This document shows positions 25,693 to 35,169 of a DNA stretch of 64,000 nt, in pieces. A program made the translations under genes and the position numbers. The notes beneath the pieces are model-generated. The model saw nothing but the letters and a program-made list of their open reading frames with translations, was not told the DNA's origin and did no database searches. The stretch's first letter is position 1. Every line of letters begins with the position of its first letter. Source of the stretch: Sphaerisporangium melleum (GTDB taxonomy: Bacteria; Actinomycetota; Actinomycetes; Streptosporangiales; Streptosporangiaceae); assembly GCF_014646695.1 (NCBI RefSeq), contig NZ_BMNT01000038.1, positions 33,580 to 97,579 of the forward strand, in the 5' to 3' direction.

Positions 25693-25816
25693 CCGCTTCC
25701 GCCATGCCGTGCAGGCTCTCCCCGCCGGCTCGTGTGTCGATCCGGCTCACTCTGCCCGCCCCCATGCCGGCCGTTCTCGCCCCGGCGCCATGGCCACGTA
25801 GCGTCCGGGGGACGGC

Positions 25817-28800
25817 GTGCTAGGAGCGCATCCGCCGGCCCCGGCGGCCGGGCGGGACGACACCAGGCCGGCGCTGATCAGCCCGGCCGAGCTGGCCGAC
25901 AAGCTCGGCATCCCGCCGCCCACCCCCCAGCAGGCCGCCGTCATCGAGGCGCCGCTGGAGCCGACGGTCGTCGTCGCCGGCGCCGGGTCGGGCAAGAGCG
26001 AGACCATGGCCGGCCGGGTCGTCTGGCTGGTCGCCAACGGGCTGGTCCACCCCGAACGCGTCCTCGGCCTCACCTTCACCCGCAAGGCCGCCGCCGAGCT
26101 GGCCGCGCGCGTCCGCAAGCGGCTCACCCGCCTGGCCGAGGTCGGCCTGGCCCCGGCCGAGCTGCTGGAGACCGAGCCCACCGTGTCGACCTACCACTCC
26201 TACGCCGCGCGGCTGGTCACCGACCACGCGCTGCGCGAGGCGATGGAGCCGACCATGCGCCTGGTCAGCCCGGCCATCTCCTGGCAGATGGCGGCCCGGG
26301 TGGTCGGCCGGTACGACGGCCCGATGGACCGCATCGACCTGGCCCCGCCGTCGGTCACCGCGGCCGTGCTGGAGCTCGCCGGCGAGCTGGCCGAGCACCT
26401 GCGCACCCCCGGCGACGTGCGCGAGGTCGGCCACTGGCTCGACGAGCGCCTCGCCCGGCTCACCGGCCGCCCGACCCTCGTCCAGCGCAGGCCGGTGCGC
26501 ACCCAGGAGATCCGCGAGCAGTTCCTCCCGCTCGTCGAGGCGTACGAGCGGGAGAAGCGCAGGCGCGAGGTCATCGACTACGGCGACCAGATGGCGCTCG
26601 CCGCCCGCATCGCCGACCGGCACCCCGAGGTCGGCGTGATCGAGCGGGGGAGGTTCTCGGTCGTCCTGCTGGACGAGTACCAGGACACCAGCCACGCCCA
26701 GCTCGTCCTGCTGCGGGCGCTGTTCGGCGGCGGCCATCCGGTCACCGCCGTCGGCGATCCCTGCCAGTCGATCTACGGCTGGCGCGGGGCGTCGTCGGGC
26801 AATCTCCGGCGCTTCGTGCACGACTTCCCCACCGCGGCCGGCCGGCCCGCCCCGGTGCGCAGGCTCTCGGTGAGCTTCCGCAACGGCGAGCGGGTGCTCG
26901 ACGTCGCCGCCCGCGTACAGGGCCCGCTGCGCGCCGAGGCCCGCGAGGTGCCCGTGCTGGTCCCCGGCGGCAACCGCGTCGGGCGCGGCCGGGTCATCTG
27001 CGCCTTCCACGAGACCGCCGACGGCGAGGCCGAGTGGATCGCCGGCGAGGTGGTCCGCCTGCTCGGCAGAGAGGTCGCGCCGGACGGCCTGCCGTGGGGG
27101 GACGGCGAGCGCGACAAACTCCGCGAGAAGGTCAAGTCCAGCGGCCCGTGGGGCGGGCCGATGGCGCTGCAGCCGCAGGACGTCGCCGTCCTGGCCCGCA
27201 AGCGGTCGCAGTTCCCCGCGCTGCGCCGGGCCCTTGAGGCGCGTGGCATCCCGGTCGAGGTGGTCGGCCTCGGCGGGCTGCTCACCGTCCCCGAGGTCGC
27301 CGACCTGGTGGCGACCCTGCGCGTGCTGTACGAGCCGACCGCGGGCGACGCGCTCGCCCGGCTGCTCGCCGGGCCGCGCTGGCGCATCGGCCCCGCCGAC
27401 CTCAAGGCCCTCGGTGACCTGGCCAGAGAGCTCACCGCGACCACCCGGGGCGGGCCGGCGGCGGACGACCCGCTGGAGCAGGCCGTGACCGACATGCGCG
27501 AGGAGCGCGGCAGCCTGGTCGACGCCCTGGACGAGCTGGCCGACCGTTCCGAGTGGCTGGAGCGGTTCTCGCCGCTCGCCCGCGCCCGGCTGCCGCGGCT
27601 GGCGCACGAGTTGCGCGTCCTGCGCGCGCACGCGGGGCAGCCGCTGCCCGACCTGATCAGCGAGATCGAGCGGCGCACCGGCCTGGACATCGAGGTGGCC
27701 GCCCGGGGTGGCGGTCCGCTGGCGGCCCGCGCCGACCTGGACGCCTTCCTGGACGCCGCCTCCCGGTTCGCCGGCGACGCCGAGGACCCCACCCTGGGTG
27801 CCTTCCTCGCCTACCTGAAGGCGGCCGAGGCCGAGGAGTTCGGTCTGGAGGCCGGCCGGGTCGGCGAGACCAACAGCGTGAAACTCATGACGGTCCACGC
27901 CTCCAAGGGCCTGGAGTGGCCGGTCGTCATCGTGCCGGGCCTGTCGCAGATCACCAGCCGGCGTGGCGGGCCGGCCAAGGGCAGCGTCTTCCCGGCGACC
28001 CCGGCGACCAACTCGCGGTGGACCGAGAACCCACGCAAACTGCCGTACTCCCTGCGCGGCGACCGGTCCGACCTTCCGGCGCTGGCGGGGCTGGAGAAGG
28101 ACGACCTGGCCGAGTTCGACGAGCGCTGCCGCGAGCGCGACCTGATGGAGGAGCGGCGGCTCGCCTACGTCGCGGTCACCCGGGCGCACTACCTGCTCAT
28201 CGCCTCGGGCTACCGCTGGGGTTCGGCCGCCAGACCGCTTGAGCCGTCCGACTTCCTGCGCGAGGTCCGCGACTCCGGCGGCCAGGTCGCGCAGTGGGCT
28301 CCCGAGATGGCGGAGGGCGCCGCCAACCCCCTGCTCGCCGAGCCCGCCTCGGCGTCCTGGCCGGTCACGCCGGAGGGCGAGCGGCAGGACGCCGTCCGTT
28401 CCGGCGCCGCGCTGGTCTTCGCCGCCTTGGGCCACCTCTCCGCGGCCCCGGCCGCCTCCGGTCCACCTGCCGCGCCTCCCTCGTCCACCGCGCCGGGTTC
28501 GTCCGCCGCACCCGCCTCGTCAGCCGTGCCGGGTTCGTCCGCCGCGCCCGGTCCGCGGTCCGATGCGTCCTCGGTATCCGTCCCGATGCCGCCCGCGGCC
28601 GGTCAGAACGGAGACGTCTCCCGGGCCGCTCCCTTCCTGGACGAGCCTGCGCAAGATGCCCCTTTCCCGGATGAGGCCGCCAGGGACCTCCCACAGGCGC
28701 CCGCGGCCTCGCTCAATGGCGCGTCCTGGGACGACGTGCCTTTGCCCGAGCCTTCCTGGGATGACCCGGGTGAGGCCGCCTGGGACGAGGCGCCCTGGGA

Positions 28801-29659
28801 CGAGGTGTTCGCGGACGAGGCGCTGTGGGACGAGGCGACCCCGGCGGACGCCTCTCGGCCCGAGGCGTTCCCGCAGGACGCCACGCGAGACGAAATGCCC
28901 GCCCGCAACGCGCAGGAGCACCGGCCGTCCGAGGAGATCCCGATCGCCGAGGCCGCGCTGAAGGAATGGGAGCGCGAGCGCGTCCGGGCCTGGGCGCGCG
29001 ACACCGAGCTGCTGCTCAGAGAGCGGGAGCAGGGCAGGCGGCGTGGGGGCGGCCTCGTGGAGCTGCCCGCGCACCTGACCGTGTCCTCGCTGGTCACCCT
29101 CGCGGCCGATCCCACCGCGCTGGCCCGGCAGATCCGCCGCCCGCTGCCGCACCGGCCCGCGCCGCTCGCGCGCCGTGGCACGGCCTTCCACCGCTGGCTG
29201 GAGGGACGCTGGGGCCAGCAGCGGCTGATCGACGACCTGGAGCTGCCCGGCGCGTCCGACGAGCTGTCGGAGACCGACGTCCGGCTCGCCGAGCTGCAGG
29301 CCAGGTTCGAGGAGAGCACCTGGGCGGCCCTGGAACCGGTCGACCTGGAGGTGCCGTTCGAGACGATGATCGCCGACCGGCTGGTGCGCGGCCGCATGGA
29401 CGCCGTCTTCACCGAGGACGACGGGTACGTGGTCGTCGACTGGAAGACCGGCGAGCCCCCGCGCGGGCGGGCCGGCGCGGCCGCGTCGGTGCAGCTCGCC
29501 GCCTACCGGCTGGCCTGGGCCCGGCTCGCCGGAGTCCCGCTGGACAAGGTCGGCGCCGCCTTCCACTACGTGCGGCTCAACCAGACCGTCCGTCCCGTCG
29601 ACCTTCTCGACGCCGCCGGCCTGGTCCGCCTCGTCGAGTCCGTCCCCACGGACGCCTGA
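25817..29659 (+). CDS. adnB: AdnB-like UvrD-type helicase/nuclease subunit with extra acidic linker
   Basis: 1280 residues, about 180 longer than mycobacterial AdnB. The motor has AGAGSGKSETM (about 52-62), LDEYQDTSHAQ (about 285), GDPCQSIYGWRG and HASKGLEWPVV. The C-terminal RecB-type nuclease has GRMDAVFTEDD, VVVDWKTGEPP (about 1193-1213) and QLAAYRLAW. The extra length is a low-complexity insertion (about 875-1050): Ala/Pro/Ser repeats, then an acidic stretch with five WDD/WDE units. There is no Fe-S cysteine cluster. It follows adnA after 124 bp on the same strand. It is probably the leading motor of the end-resection complex, as shown for mycobacterial AdnAB. Confidence 0.93.
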   Translation: MLGAHPPAPAAGRDDTRPALISPAELADKLGIPPPTPQQAAVIEAPLEPTVVVAGAGSGKSETMAGRVVWLVANGLVHPERVLGLTFTRKAAAELAARVRKRLTRLAEVGLAPAELLETEPTVSTYHSYAARLVTDHALREAMEPTMRLVSPAISWQMAARVVGRYDGPMDRIDLAPPSVTAAVLELAGELAEHLRTPGDVREVGHWLDERLARLTGRPTLVQRRPVRTQEIREQFLPLVEAYEREKRRREVIDYGDQMALAARIADRHPEVGVIERGRFSVVLLDEYQDTSHAQLVLLRALFGGGHPVTAVGDPCQSIYGWRGASSGNLRRFVHDFPTAAGRPAPVRRLSVSFRNGERVLDVAARVQGPLRAEAREVPVLVPGGNRVGRGRVICAFHETADGEAEWIAGEVVRLLGREVAPDGLPWGDGERDKLREKVKSSGPWGGPMALQPQDVAVLARKRSQFPALRRALEARGIPVEVVGLGGLLTVPEVADLVATLRVLYEPTAGDALARLLAGPRWRIGPADLKALGDLARELTATTRGGPAADDPLEQAVTDMREERGSLVDALDELADRSEWLERFSPLARARLPRLAHELRVLRAHAGQPLPDLISEIERRTGLDIEVAARGGGPLAARADLDAFLDAASRFAGDAEDPTLGAFLAYLKAAEAEEFGLEAGRVGETNSVKLMTVHASKGLEWPVVIVPGLSQITSRRGGPAKGSVFPATPATNSRWTENPRKLPYSLRGDRSDLPALAGLEKDDLAEFDERCRERDLMEERRLAYVAVTRAHYLLIASGYRWGSAARPLEPSDFLREVRDSGGQVAQWAPEMAEGAANPLLAEPASASWPVTPEGERQDAVRSGAALVFAALGHLSAAPAASGPPAAPPSSTAPGSSAAPASSAVPGSSAAPGPRSDASSVSVPMPPAAGQNGDVSRAAPFLDEPAQDAPFPDEAARDLPQAPAASLNGASWDDVPLPEPSWDDPGEAAWDEAPWDEVFADEALWDEATPADASRPEAFPQDATRDEMPARNAQEHRPSEEIPIAEAALKEWERERVRAWARDTELLLREREQGRRRGGGLVELPAHLTVSSLVTLAADPTALARQIRRPLPHRPAPLARRGTAFHRWLEGRWGQQRLIDDLELPGASDELSETDVRLAELQARFEESTWAALEPVDLEVPFETMIADRLVRGRMDAVFTEDDGYVVVDWKTGEPPRGRAGAAASVQLAAYRLAWARLAGVPLDKVGAAFHYVRLNQTVRPVDLLDAAGLVRLVESVPTDA

Positions 29660-29678
29660 CGGCGGGCCGGCGCGCAGG

Positions 29679-31076
29679 TCAGCGCGCCGGCCCCGCGGCG
29701 GCGCGAGGTCCACTGGCAGCCATGGGGGAGCGGCCCGCCGGCGGCAGCCGGAGGACGAAGCGGGCACCCTGTACGGAGTCCTCGACGCGCAGCGTGCCTC
29801 CGTGGGCCTCGGCTATCTCGCGCGAGATGGCCAGCCCGAGGCCGCTGCCCGACGGGTCGAGCCGCCGGCCGTCCGCGAGCCGGGTGAACCGGGCGAAGAC
29901 CCGCTCACGGTCTTCGGGCGCGATGCCGTCGCCGTCGTCGCTGACCACCAGCGTCGCCTCGCCCGCGGTGAGGCACGCGGTGACCCGGGCCCCGCTGCGG
30001 GCATGCCGCTGGGCGTTGGCGACGAGGTTCTCCACGATGCGCATGAGCCCTATCCGCGAGCCCGACACCCACACCGGCCCCCCGGCCCGTACGCGCACCG
30101 GCACCCGCCAGGCGCGCCCGCCGACGACCTCGCGGGCCAGGGCGGTGAGGTCGACCGTTTCGGGTGAGGACCGGTCGGCGCCGCTCAGGCGGGCCAGCAC
30201 CAGGAGGTCGTCGACGATCGACCCCAGCCGGTCGGTGGTCGACAGGGCCGTACGAAGCGCCTCGCGCTGATCCACCTCCTCCGGATGGGCGAGCGCCTCC
30301 TCCAGCCCCACCCGCAACCCGGCGATCGGGGACCGCAGCTCGTGCGAGGCGTCCGAGGCGAAGCGGCGCTGCTGCTTGACCGCGTTCTCCAGCCGCGCGA
30401 GCGTGCGGTTGGCGGTCTCGGCGAGCAGGGTGAGCTCGTCGTGCCCGGACGGCAGCGGGATCCGCAGGCTCAGATCGCTTCCGGTGATCTCCGACATCCG
30501 CTGGCAGATGGTCTGCACCGGGCGCAGCGTGCGGCCGAGCACGGTCCAGGTGACCCACCCGATCAGCAGCAGGATCGGCAGAGCCGCGACGGCGACACCG
30601 AAGTCCAGCTCTCTGGTGGCGAGGATGGCCGGTTCGGCGACGCCGGCGTAGACGACCGGCGCGTTCGCGGCCGGAGAGACCCGGATGGCCATCAGCATGG
30701 CGCACTCGCCGCCGGGCACGCAGCTCGTACCGGTCTGGAAGCGGTCGTCAGGCGGTGGGCGCAGCGTGCTCAGCGGGGGCTCCCCCTCGACGGCCTTGCT
30801 GGCGTGCACCACGTGGCCGCGGGCGTCGACGACCTGGATGAGGTCGACCTTGGAGTGCACGGGGATGACGTGTGGAACGCTGCCGTTGCGCACCGCGGCG
30901 CTCCACTGACCGGCCACGCTCTTGGTCGCGTCGAAGGTCTCCACCTCGACCTTGTAGCGGATCGCCGCGTCGATGCTGGCTCCCATCGCGGCGAGGAAGA
31001 TCGCCGACAGCCCCACGGCCAGCAGGGTGCACCTCGCGCGTATCGAGCGGGGACGCCGCAGGCGTGGTGGCTTCAT
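29679..31076 (-). CDS. Orphan sensor histidine kinase
   Basis: 465 residues: transmembrane helix 1 (about 18-38), an extracellular sensor of about 130 residues with two cysteines, transmembrane helix 2 (about 165-187), HAMP, HisKA with phospho-acceptor His in FASDASHELRSPIAG (about 245), and HATPase with N-box NLVANAQRHA, DDGDGI and GSGLGLAI. It should autophosphorylate in response to an external signal. No response regulator lies on either side: the left neighbour is convergent adnB and the right neighbour is a non-regulator. It is therefore an orphan kinase. ATG at 31076 is chosen because membrane helix 1 starts soon after it. Confidence 0.9.
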   Translation of the reverse strand: MKPPRLRRPRSIRARCTLLAVGLSAIFLAAMGASIDAAIRYKVEVETFDATKSVAGQWSAAVRNGSVPHVIPVHSKVDLIQVVDARGHVVHASKAVEGEPPLSTLRPPPDDRFQTGTSCVPGGECAMLMAIRVSPAANAPVVYAGVAEPAILATRELDFGVAVAALPILLLIGWVTWTVLGRTLRPVQTICQRMSEITGSDLSLRIPLPSGHDELTLLAETANRTLARLENAVKQQRRFASDASHELRSPIAGLRVGLEEALAHPEEVDQREALRTALSTTDRLGSIVDDLLVLARLSGADRSSPETVDLTALAREVVGGRAWRVPVRVRAGGPVWVSGSRIGLMRIVENLVANAQRHARSGARVTACLTAGEATLVVSDDGDGIAPEDRERVFARFTRLADGRRLDPSGSGLGLAISREIAEAHGGTLRVEDSVQGARFVLRLPPAGRSPMAASGPRAAAGPAR

Positions 31077-31539
31077 GACCTGCCGGGAGGCGTGCCGCGG
31101 CCGTTGTGGCCGGCGCTCATCGGCGCCGCGGGCCGCCGTCGCGGCGGCACCCACGGGTCGGGAACGGAGCGGGCTCGGAGGCCGGGGCGCAGGGAGTTCG
31201 GCATGAGAGGACTCCGATCGGGGAGGCGGAGAGTGGCATGTTGTGGCGGGCGGTCGGTGAGGGCGGCGCGGGGCCGGTGGCCGCGACCGGTGGCGTCGAG
31301 CGGGAGATGACACCCCGGCCGGTCGGGGAGCGGTGGCGGAGCGTACGGCGGGGCCGCGACGAGGTGCCACAAGCTTCTGACCTGGTTGAACGCTACCAGT
31401 AAAGTGGAATGATCCCAGGAAAAGAGTTAGTCAAGCTTGCTGTGCCAGGCCGCGTGCCGGGTCACCGGGCCACCATGTGGACCGAGGTGGACCTAGACCG
31501 TGCCGGGACTCGGTGGGCGACGACCGGCCGTGGCGACGG
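31077..31539. other. 463-bp intergenic region
   Basis: I see no gene here. Long open frames exist on both strands but lack ribosome binding sites. The part at about 31365-31445 is less GC-rich and contains promoter-like hexamers (TTGAAC, TAAAGT) without convincing spacing. Confidence 0.4.
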
Positions 31540-31935
31540 CTACCACGACCCGTTGGCGCGGCAGGACTTCCCGGCAAGGTGCGGGCTCGGCTCGTCCCCG
31601 GCCAGCAGGCCCAGCCGGCGGATGACCCCGGAGATCCGGCTGACGGGGAACTGCGACCCCGGTGCGTCGCCGGCCGGGGTGACCAGGAAAGCGGTGCCCC
31701 AGAGCTTCGCGCGCACGGTGACCCTGGCCCGCACCCCTCCGTCGTGGCCGTAGACGATCAGCTCCGCCGGGTGGTGGCGGCGCTGCGCCGGGATCTCCTC
31801 GGTACCGATCGCGAGCCGCACCCGCTGGAAGACCCGGGAGCGCACCCCCTCGGCGTACAGGCGGCGGCGTAGTGCCGCGAGCAACTCGGCGTCCCCGGCG
31901 GCGCGCTTCTCCGACACCGTTTCGTCGCCGCTCAT
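31540..31935 (-). CDS. Conserved protein of unknown function
   Basis: 131 residues, soluble, with an N-terminal Ala/Arg-rich helix (about 10-30) and beta-rich remainder (RVFQRVRLAIGTEEIP, ELIVYGHDGGVRARVTVRAKLWGTAFLV). No catalytic motif is recognised. The ATG at 31935 is chosen over an upstream in-frame start because the preceding 19 codons are Arg/Pro-rich shadow sequence. It lies between the siderophore operon and the orphan kinase, all on the minus strand, but separated from both by more than 320 bp. Confidence 0.6.
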   Translation of the reverse strand: MSGDETVSEKRAAGDAELLAALRRRLYAEGVRSRVFQRVRLAIGTEEIPAQRRHHPAELIVYGHDGGVRARVTVRAKLWGTAFLVTPAGDAPGSQFPVSRISGVIRRLGLLAGDEPSPHLAGKSCRANGSW

Positions 31936-32260
31936 CGGCCGGGCCCTCGTTCGCGTATCGGCAGGGCCGCGTCCGCAATCGGGGGCCGACACCCTTCTTC
32001 ATCTCCCATATCGGATTCTTCTGCTTTTCCGCACATGACCCGCGCCTTCGTGAAGTGAATTCCCTTCTTCCCTTTCCCGCCCGGTCTCGATCTCTTGCCC
32101 GAGGTAAGGGAATGTTCGTAACAAACGTTCGCTGCCTTCCTTTGCCCGTCGCCCTCGTGAATCCCCGCTCCGCACCCCGAATGCCGTGCCGGACGACGTT
32201 GACGCGCTGGAACCGGCCGGGTGGCGCGATTCCGCGAGCGGGTACGAGCAGAGGAGAAAA
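31936..32260. other. 325-bp gap downstream of the siderophore operon
   Basis: Non-coding, relatively AT-rich for this genome (around 32000-32150), with pyrimidine runs. It contains GTTCG-TAACAAAC-GTTCG-like repeats near 32113-32130 but nothing I can name. It probably includes the promoter of the 131-residue protein gene. Confidence 0.35.
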
Positions 32261-33367
32261 TCAGGTGAGGTAGTGGAATCCGGGCCTCGGGTGCATGAGG
32301 AAGTCGTGGTGGGAGATGGTCCAGGCGTAGGCGCCGGCCAGGCCGAACGCCACGATGTCGCCCACGTTCACCGACAGGGGGATCTCCCGCGCGAAGACGT
32401 CCTTGGGCGTGCAGAGCTGGCCGACGACGGTGACCGGCTCGCCGGTCGTGCCGGTGCCCGCGCGGCCGGTCGGCAGGACGGCGAGCGGCTGGTCGTGACC
32501 CTTGGCCGCGGGGGTGCGCAGGTGGTGGGTGCCGCCGGTGACCACGGCGAACACCTCGCCGTGCACCCGCTTCACGTCGATCACCCGGGTCAGGTACCAG
32601 CCGCAGTAGGCGGTCAGCGCCCGGCCCGGCTCGACACGCAGCGTCTCGCCAGGCGCGCGCAGACGGGCCAGCCCCCGCCCGTACGTCTCCCAGTCGAACA
32701 GCCGCTCCGGCTCGTGGTACGACACGGCCATCCCGCCGCCGACGTCGACCTCGCCGGCCGCCAGCTCCCGGGCGAAGGCCAGCACGGTCTCGGCCAGGCC
32801 GAGCAGCTCGGGTGCCCGCAGGCCGCTGGCCAGGTGGGCGTGGACGCCGCGCAGCCGCACGCGGGTGCTCGCCGGCAGCAGGCCGAGGCATTCGCGCACC
32901 CCCGCGGGGTCCATGCCGAACGGCGTCGCGCCGCCGCCCATCGCCAGTGACGCGCCCTCGACCGGGACGGCGAGGTTCACCCGCAGCAGGACGTCCGCCG
33001 GAGCGTCCATGCCGATGAGCCTGCGCAGCTCGCCGGGGCTCTCGACGTGCACGCGGTGGACGTCCAGGGCGAGCTCCGCGTCCGTCTTGCCGGGACCGCC
33101 GAGCGCCAGGCGGGCGTCCGGCAGCACCGATCGCAGGTGCCGCACCTCGCCGATGGAGGACACCTCGAACCCGTCCGCGTACGGCGCCAGGGTGCGCAGC
33201 AGGGCCGGGTCGGGGTTGGCCTTGACCGCGTAGTACAGCTCGGTGTCCCCGAGCGCCCGGCGGACGGCGGCGGCGTGCCGGTCGAGCGCGGCCAGGTCGT
33301 ACACGTAGGCGGGGAGGGCCTCGGTGAGACGTTCGGCGCGCTCGCGCACCCGGTCCGGGAGGATCAT
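32261..33367 (-). CDS. PLP-dependent decarboxylase of siderophore operon (PvsE/SbnH-like)
   Basis: 368 residues, fold-type III PLP enzyme of the ornithine/diaminopimelate decarboxylase group. PLP-binding Lys is in LYYAVKANPDP (Lys about 49). Also visible are GEVRHL and HAHLASG in the barrel, GGGMAVSY, EPGRALTAYCGWY and the dimer-interface catalytic Cys in GQLCTPKDVF (about 318). In vibrioferrin and staphyloferrin B pathways such enzymes decarboxylate a citryl-amino-acid intermediate. The ATG overlaps the stop of the preceding synthetase gene (ATGA), and it is the last gene of the operon. Substrate (seryl versus diaminopropionyl) cannot be told from the sequence. Confidence 0.88.
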   Translation of the reverse strand: MILPDRVRERAERLTEALPAYVYDLAALDRHAAAVRRALGDTELYYAVKANPDPALLRTLAPYADGFEVSSIGEVRHLRSVLPDARLALGGPGKTDAELALDVHRVHVESPGELRRLIGMDAPADVLLRVNLAVPVEGASLAMGGGATPFGMDPAGVRECLGLLPASTRVRLRGVHAHLASGLRAPELLGLAETVLAFARELAAGEVDVGGGMAVSYHEPERLFDWETYGRGLARLRAPGETLRVEPGRALTAYCGWYLTRVIDVKRVHGEVFAVVTGGTHHLRTPAAKGHDQPLAVLPTGRAGTGTTGEPVTVVGQLCTPKDVFAREIPLSVNVGDIVAFGLAGAYAWTISHHDFLMHPRPGFHYLT

Positions 33368-35169
33368 CGCGCACCCCCCGCGAAGGGGTTGGCGACGGGG
33401 ACGTATCCGGCGTCGCGATCGGCCGCGCGGGCCCACCGGGTCGCGAGGTTGGCCTTGGCGGGCAGCGGTGCCCCGGCCAGCAGGTCGGCGAGGGGCGCCG
33501 GGCGGCGCGGGCCGGCGTACCGGGCGACACGTGCCCCGGCGCCCGCCCACAACTCGCGCAGCAGCTCGTCGGGCGCGTGCGGCGCGGCGGCGCGGGCGAC
33601 GGTGGCGGCGATCTCGGGGAGATGGTTCACCATGACGCAGTACACCACGCGGTTCCAGCCGCGGATGGGGTCATAGGTCGCCGCGCGGGTGACCGGATCC
33701 GGCAGGCCGGTCAGGTCGTGGCGTCCGTGGACGAGCTTGCTGCCTTCCAAATCCCGAAATATCACCTCAAGTGGCATGCCTTCGGCGTCGATGCCGACCA
33801 GCACGTTCTGCAGGTGGGCCTCCAGCACCACCCCGTGTCGGAAGAAGGCGTCGAGCGCCGGCAGCGCGACCAGGTCCACGTACGCCCCCCACCAGCGCGC
33901 CGGCTCCTCTCGCATCGCCGTGTCCGCCGCGGCCAGCGGGCGCGGCACGGGGGCGCTCGCGGGGTGCGGTGTGGCGCCGAGGGCCGCCAGCGCGCCCGCC
34001 AGGACGGGGACGACCCCCGGACCGGTGACGTCCCAGGGACTCGACCGGACGATCACCCCGAGCCCTTCGAGCAGCCGCCGGCCGAGGGACGCCGACCGGT
34101 ACCCCGGCTCGGGCAGCCACCGCGTGCCGGGGAACCGCCGCGACAGGTCGGCGAACACCGGCTCCAGCCTGCCGCTCAGCTCGGTGGCCGAGATCAGCTC
34201 GTACCAGGCGTTCTTGCGCACGCAGTTGGTGATCCGCACGTCCAGGCTGAACTTCAGGCAGGCGCCGATCGCCGGCTCGTACACCGTCCGTACCGACGAG
34301 GTCGGGACCGCCGGGCGCGGTGCGCTGCCGAGGTCGACGAGCCGCCCGTCCTCCAGCGGGGCGGCCAGCTCGGCGGCGAGCAGTTCGAGCTGCCAGGGGT
34401 GGGCGGGCAGCAACGTGTACCCGGGCGGCGCCGCGCCGAGCCCGTCGACGGCGCCCGGGTCGCCGCCGCTCGCGAGCACGTCGTCCCGGACGCCGAGCAG
34501 TCGCAGCGGGAACGCGGCGTGCGTCTCGGGCGCGTACCTCGCCCACCCGGAGCCGCCCCTGGCCTTGGGAGAGGGGTGGAACGGGTGCCCGAGCACCAGT
34601 GCCTGCTCCGAGGCGAGCCACGGGTCCTCGGGCGGGGTGGCGGCGGCCCGCTCGCGCAGCATGACCGAGATCGCGGCGCGGCTGGCCGCGACCTGCCCGG
34701 CGAACTCCTCGTTGTACCCGGCACCGGCATCGCGCCGTGGGTGCGGCCGGCCGTCCCGCTCGTCGCGGGTTCCCGGTTCATCGTCCTGCGGGGCCCGCGG
34801 GGGTGTCACGGCGGGCGGGCCGCCCAGCTCGGCCTCGACGAGGCGTACGAGATGGTCCACCGACAGCGGGAGCCACGCGCCGCGACGCAGCCACTGGGCC
34901 GGCCCGTCGAAGCGGAGGGCGAGCCCGCCGGACGCCGGCACCCGGATCAGCGTGCCCGCCAGGCGCAGCAGCACGTACGGCGGGGCCGCCCACACCTCGC
35001 CCCGCGGGCCCGCCACCTCGCGGACGCAGCACCGCAGCAGCGCCGCCAGCGTCGCCCGCTCGGCGACCGCGTGCCACTCCTCGCCGGTCCTTGCCGCCTG
35101 CTCCGGCTCCTCGACCCGCACCGGGGCGGGAGAGCCGAGGGTGGGAAAGCCGCACACGACCCCGCTCAC
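33364..35169 (-). CDS. NRPS-independent siderophore synthetase, IucA/IucC family (second in operon)
   Basis: 601 residues. Core landmarks of IucA/IucC synthetases are present: GHPFHPSPKARGG (ATP/citrate-binding HP..HP..K motif, about 195), LLPAHPWQLE, TSSVRTVYEPA, CLKFSLDVRITNCVRKN (about 305) and a C-terminal HGVVLEAHLQNVLVG with FRDLEG. These enzymes adenylate a carboxylate, usually citrate, and condense it with an amine or alcohol. The first 140 residues match the family less well. GTG start overlaps the previous gene (GTGA), and its stop overlaps the decarboxylase. It is PvsB- or PvsD-like by operon context. Confidence 0.9.
   Translation of the reverse strand: MSGVVCGFPTLGSPAPVRVEEPEQAARTGEEWHAVAERATLAALLRCCVREVAGPRGEVWAAPPYVLLRLAGTLIRVPASGGLALRFDGPAQWLRRGAWLPLSVDHLVRLVEAELGGPPAVTPPRAPQDDEPGTRDERDGRPHPRRDAGAGYNEEFAGQVAASRAAISVMLRERAAATPPEDPWLASEQALVLGHPFHPSPKARGGSGWARYAPETHAAFPLRLLGVRDDVLASGGDPGAVDGLGAAPPGYTLLPAHPWQLELLAAELAAPLEDGRLVDLGSAPRPAVPTSSVRTVYEPAIGACLKFSLDVRITNCVRKNAWYELISATELSGRLEPVFADLSRRFPGTRWLPEPGYRSASLGRRLLEGLGVIVRSSPWDVTGPGVVPVLAGALAALGATPHPASAPVPRPLAAADTAMREEPARWWGAYVDLVALPALDAFFRHGVVLEAHLQNVLVGIDAEGMPLEVIFRDLEGSKLVHGRHDLTGLPDPVTRAATYDPIRGWNRVVYCVMVNHLPEIAATVARAAAPHAPDELLRELWAGAGARVARYAGPRRPAPLADLLAGAPLPAKANLATRWARAADRDAGYVPVANPFAGGAR

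Noticed and set aside
32109..32130. GTTCG repeats resembling an SOS box downstream of the siderophore operon
   Set aside because: The left half-site deviates from GAAC, spacing does not fit, and no repair gene follows.
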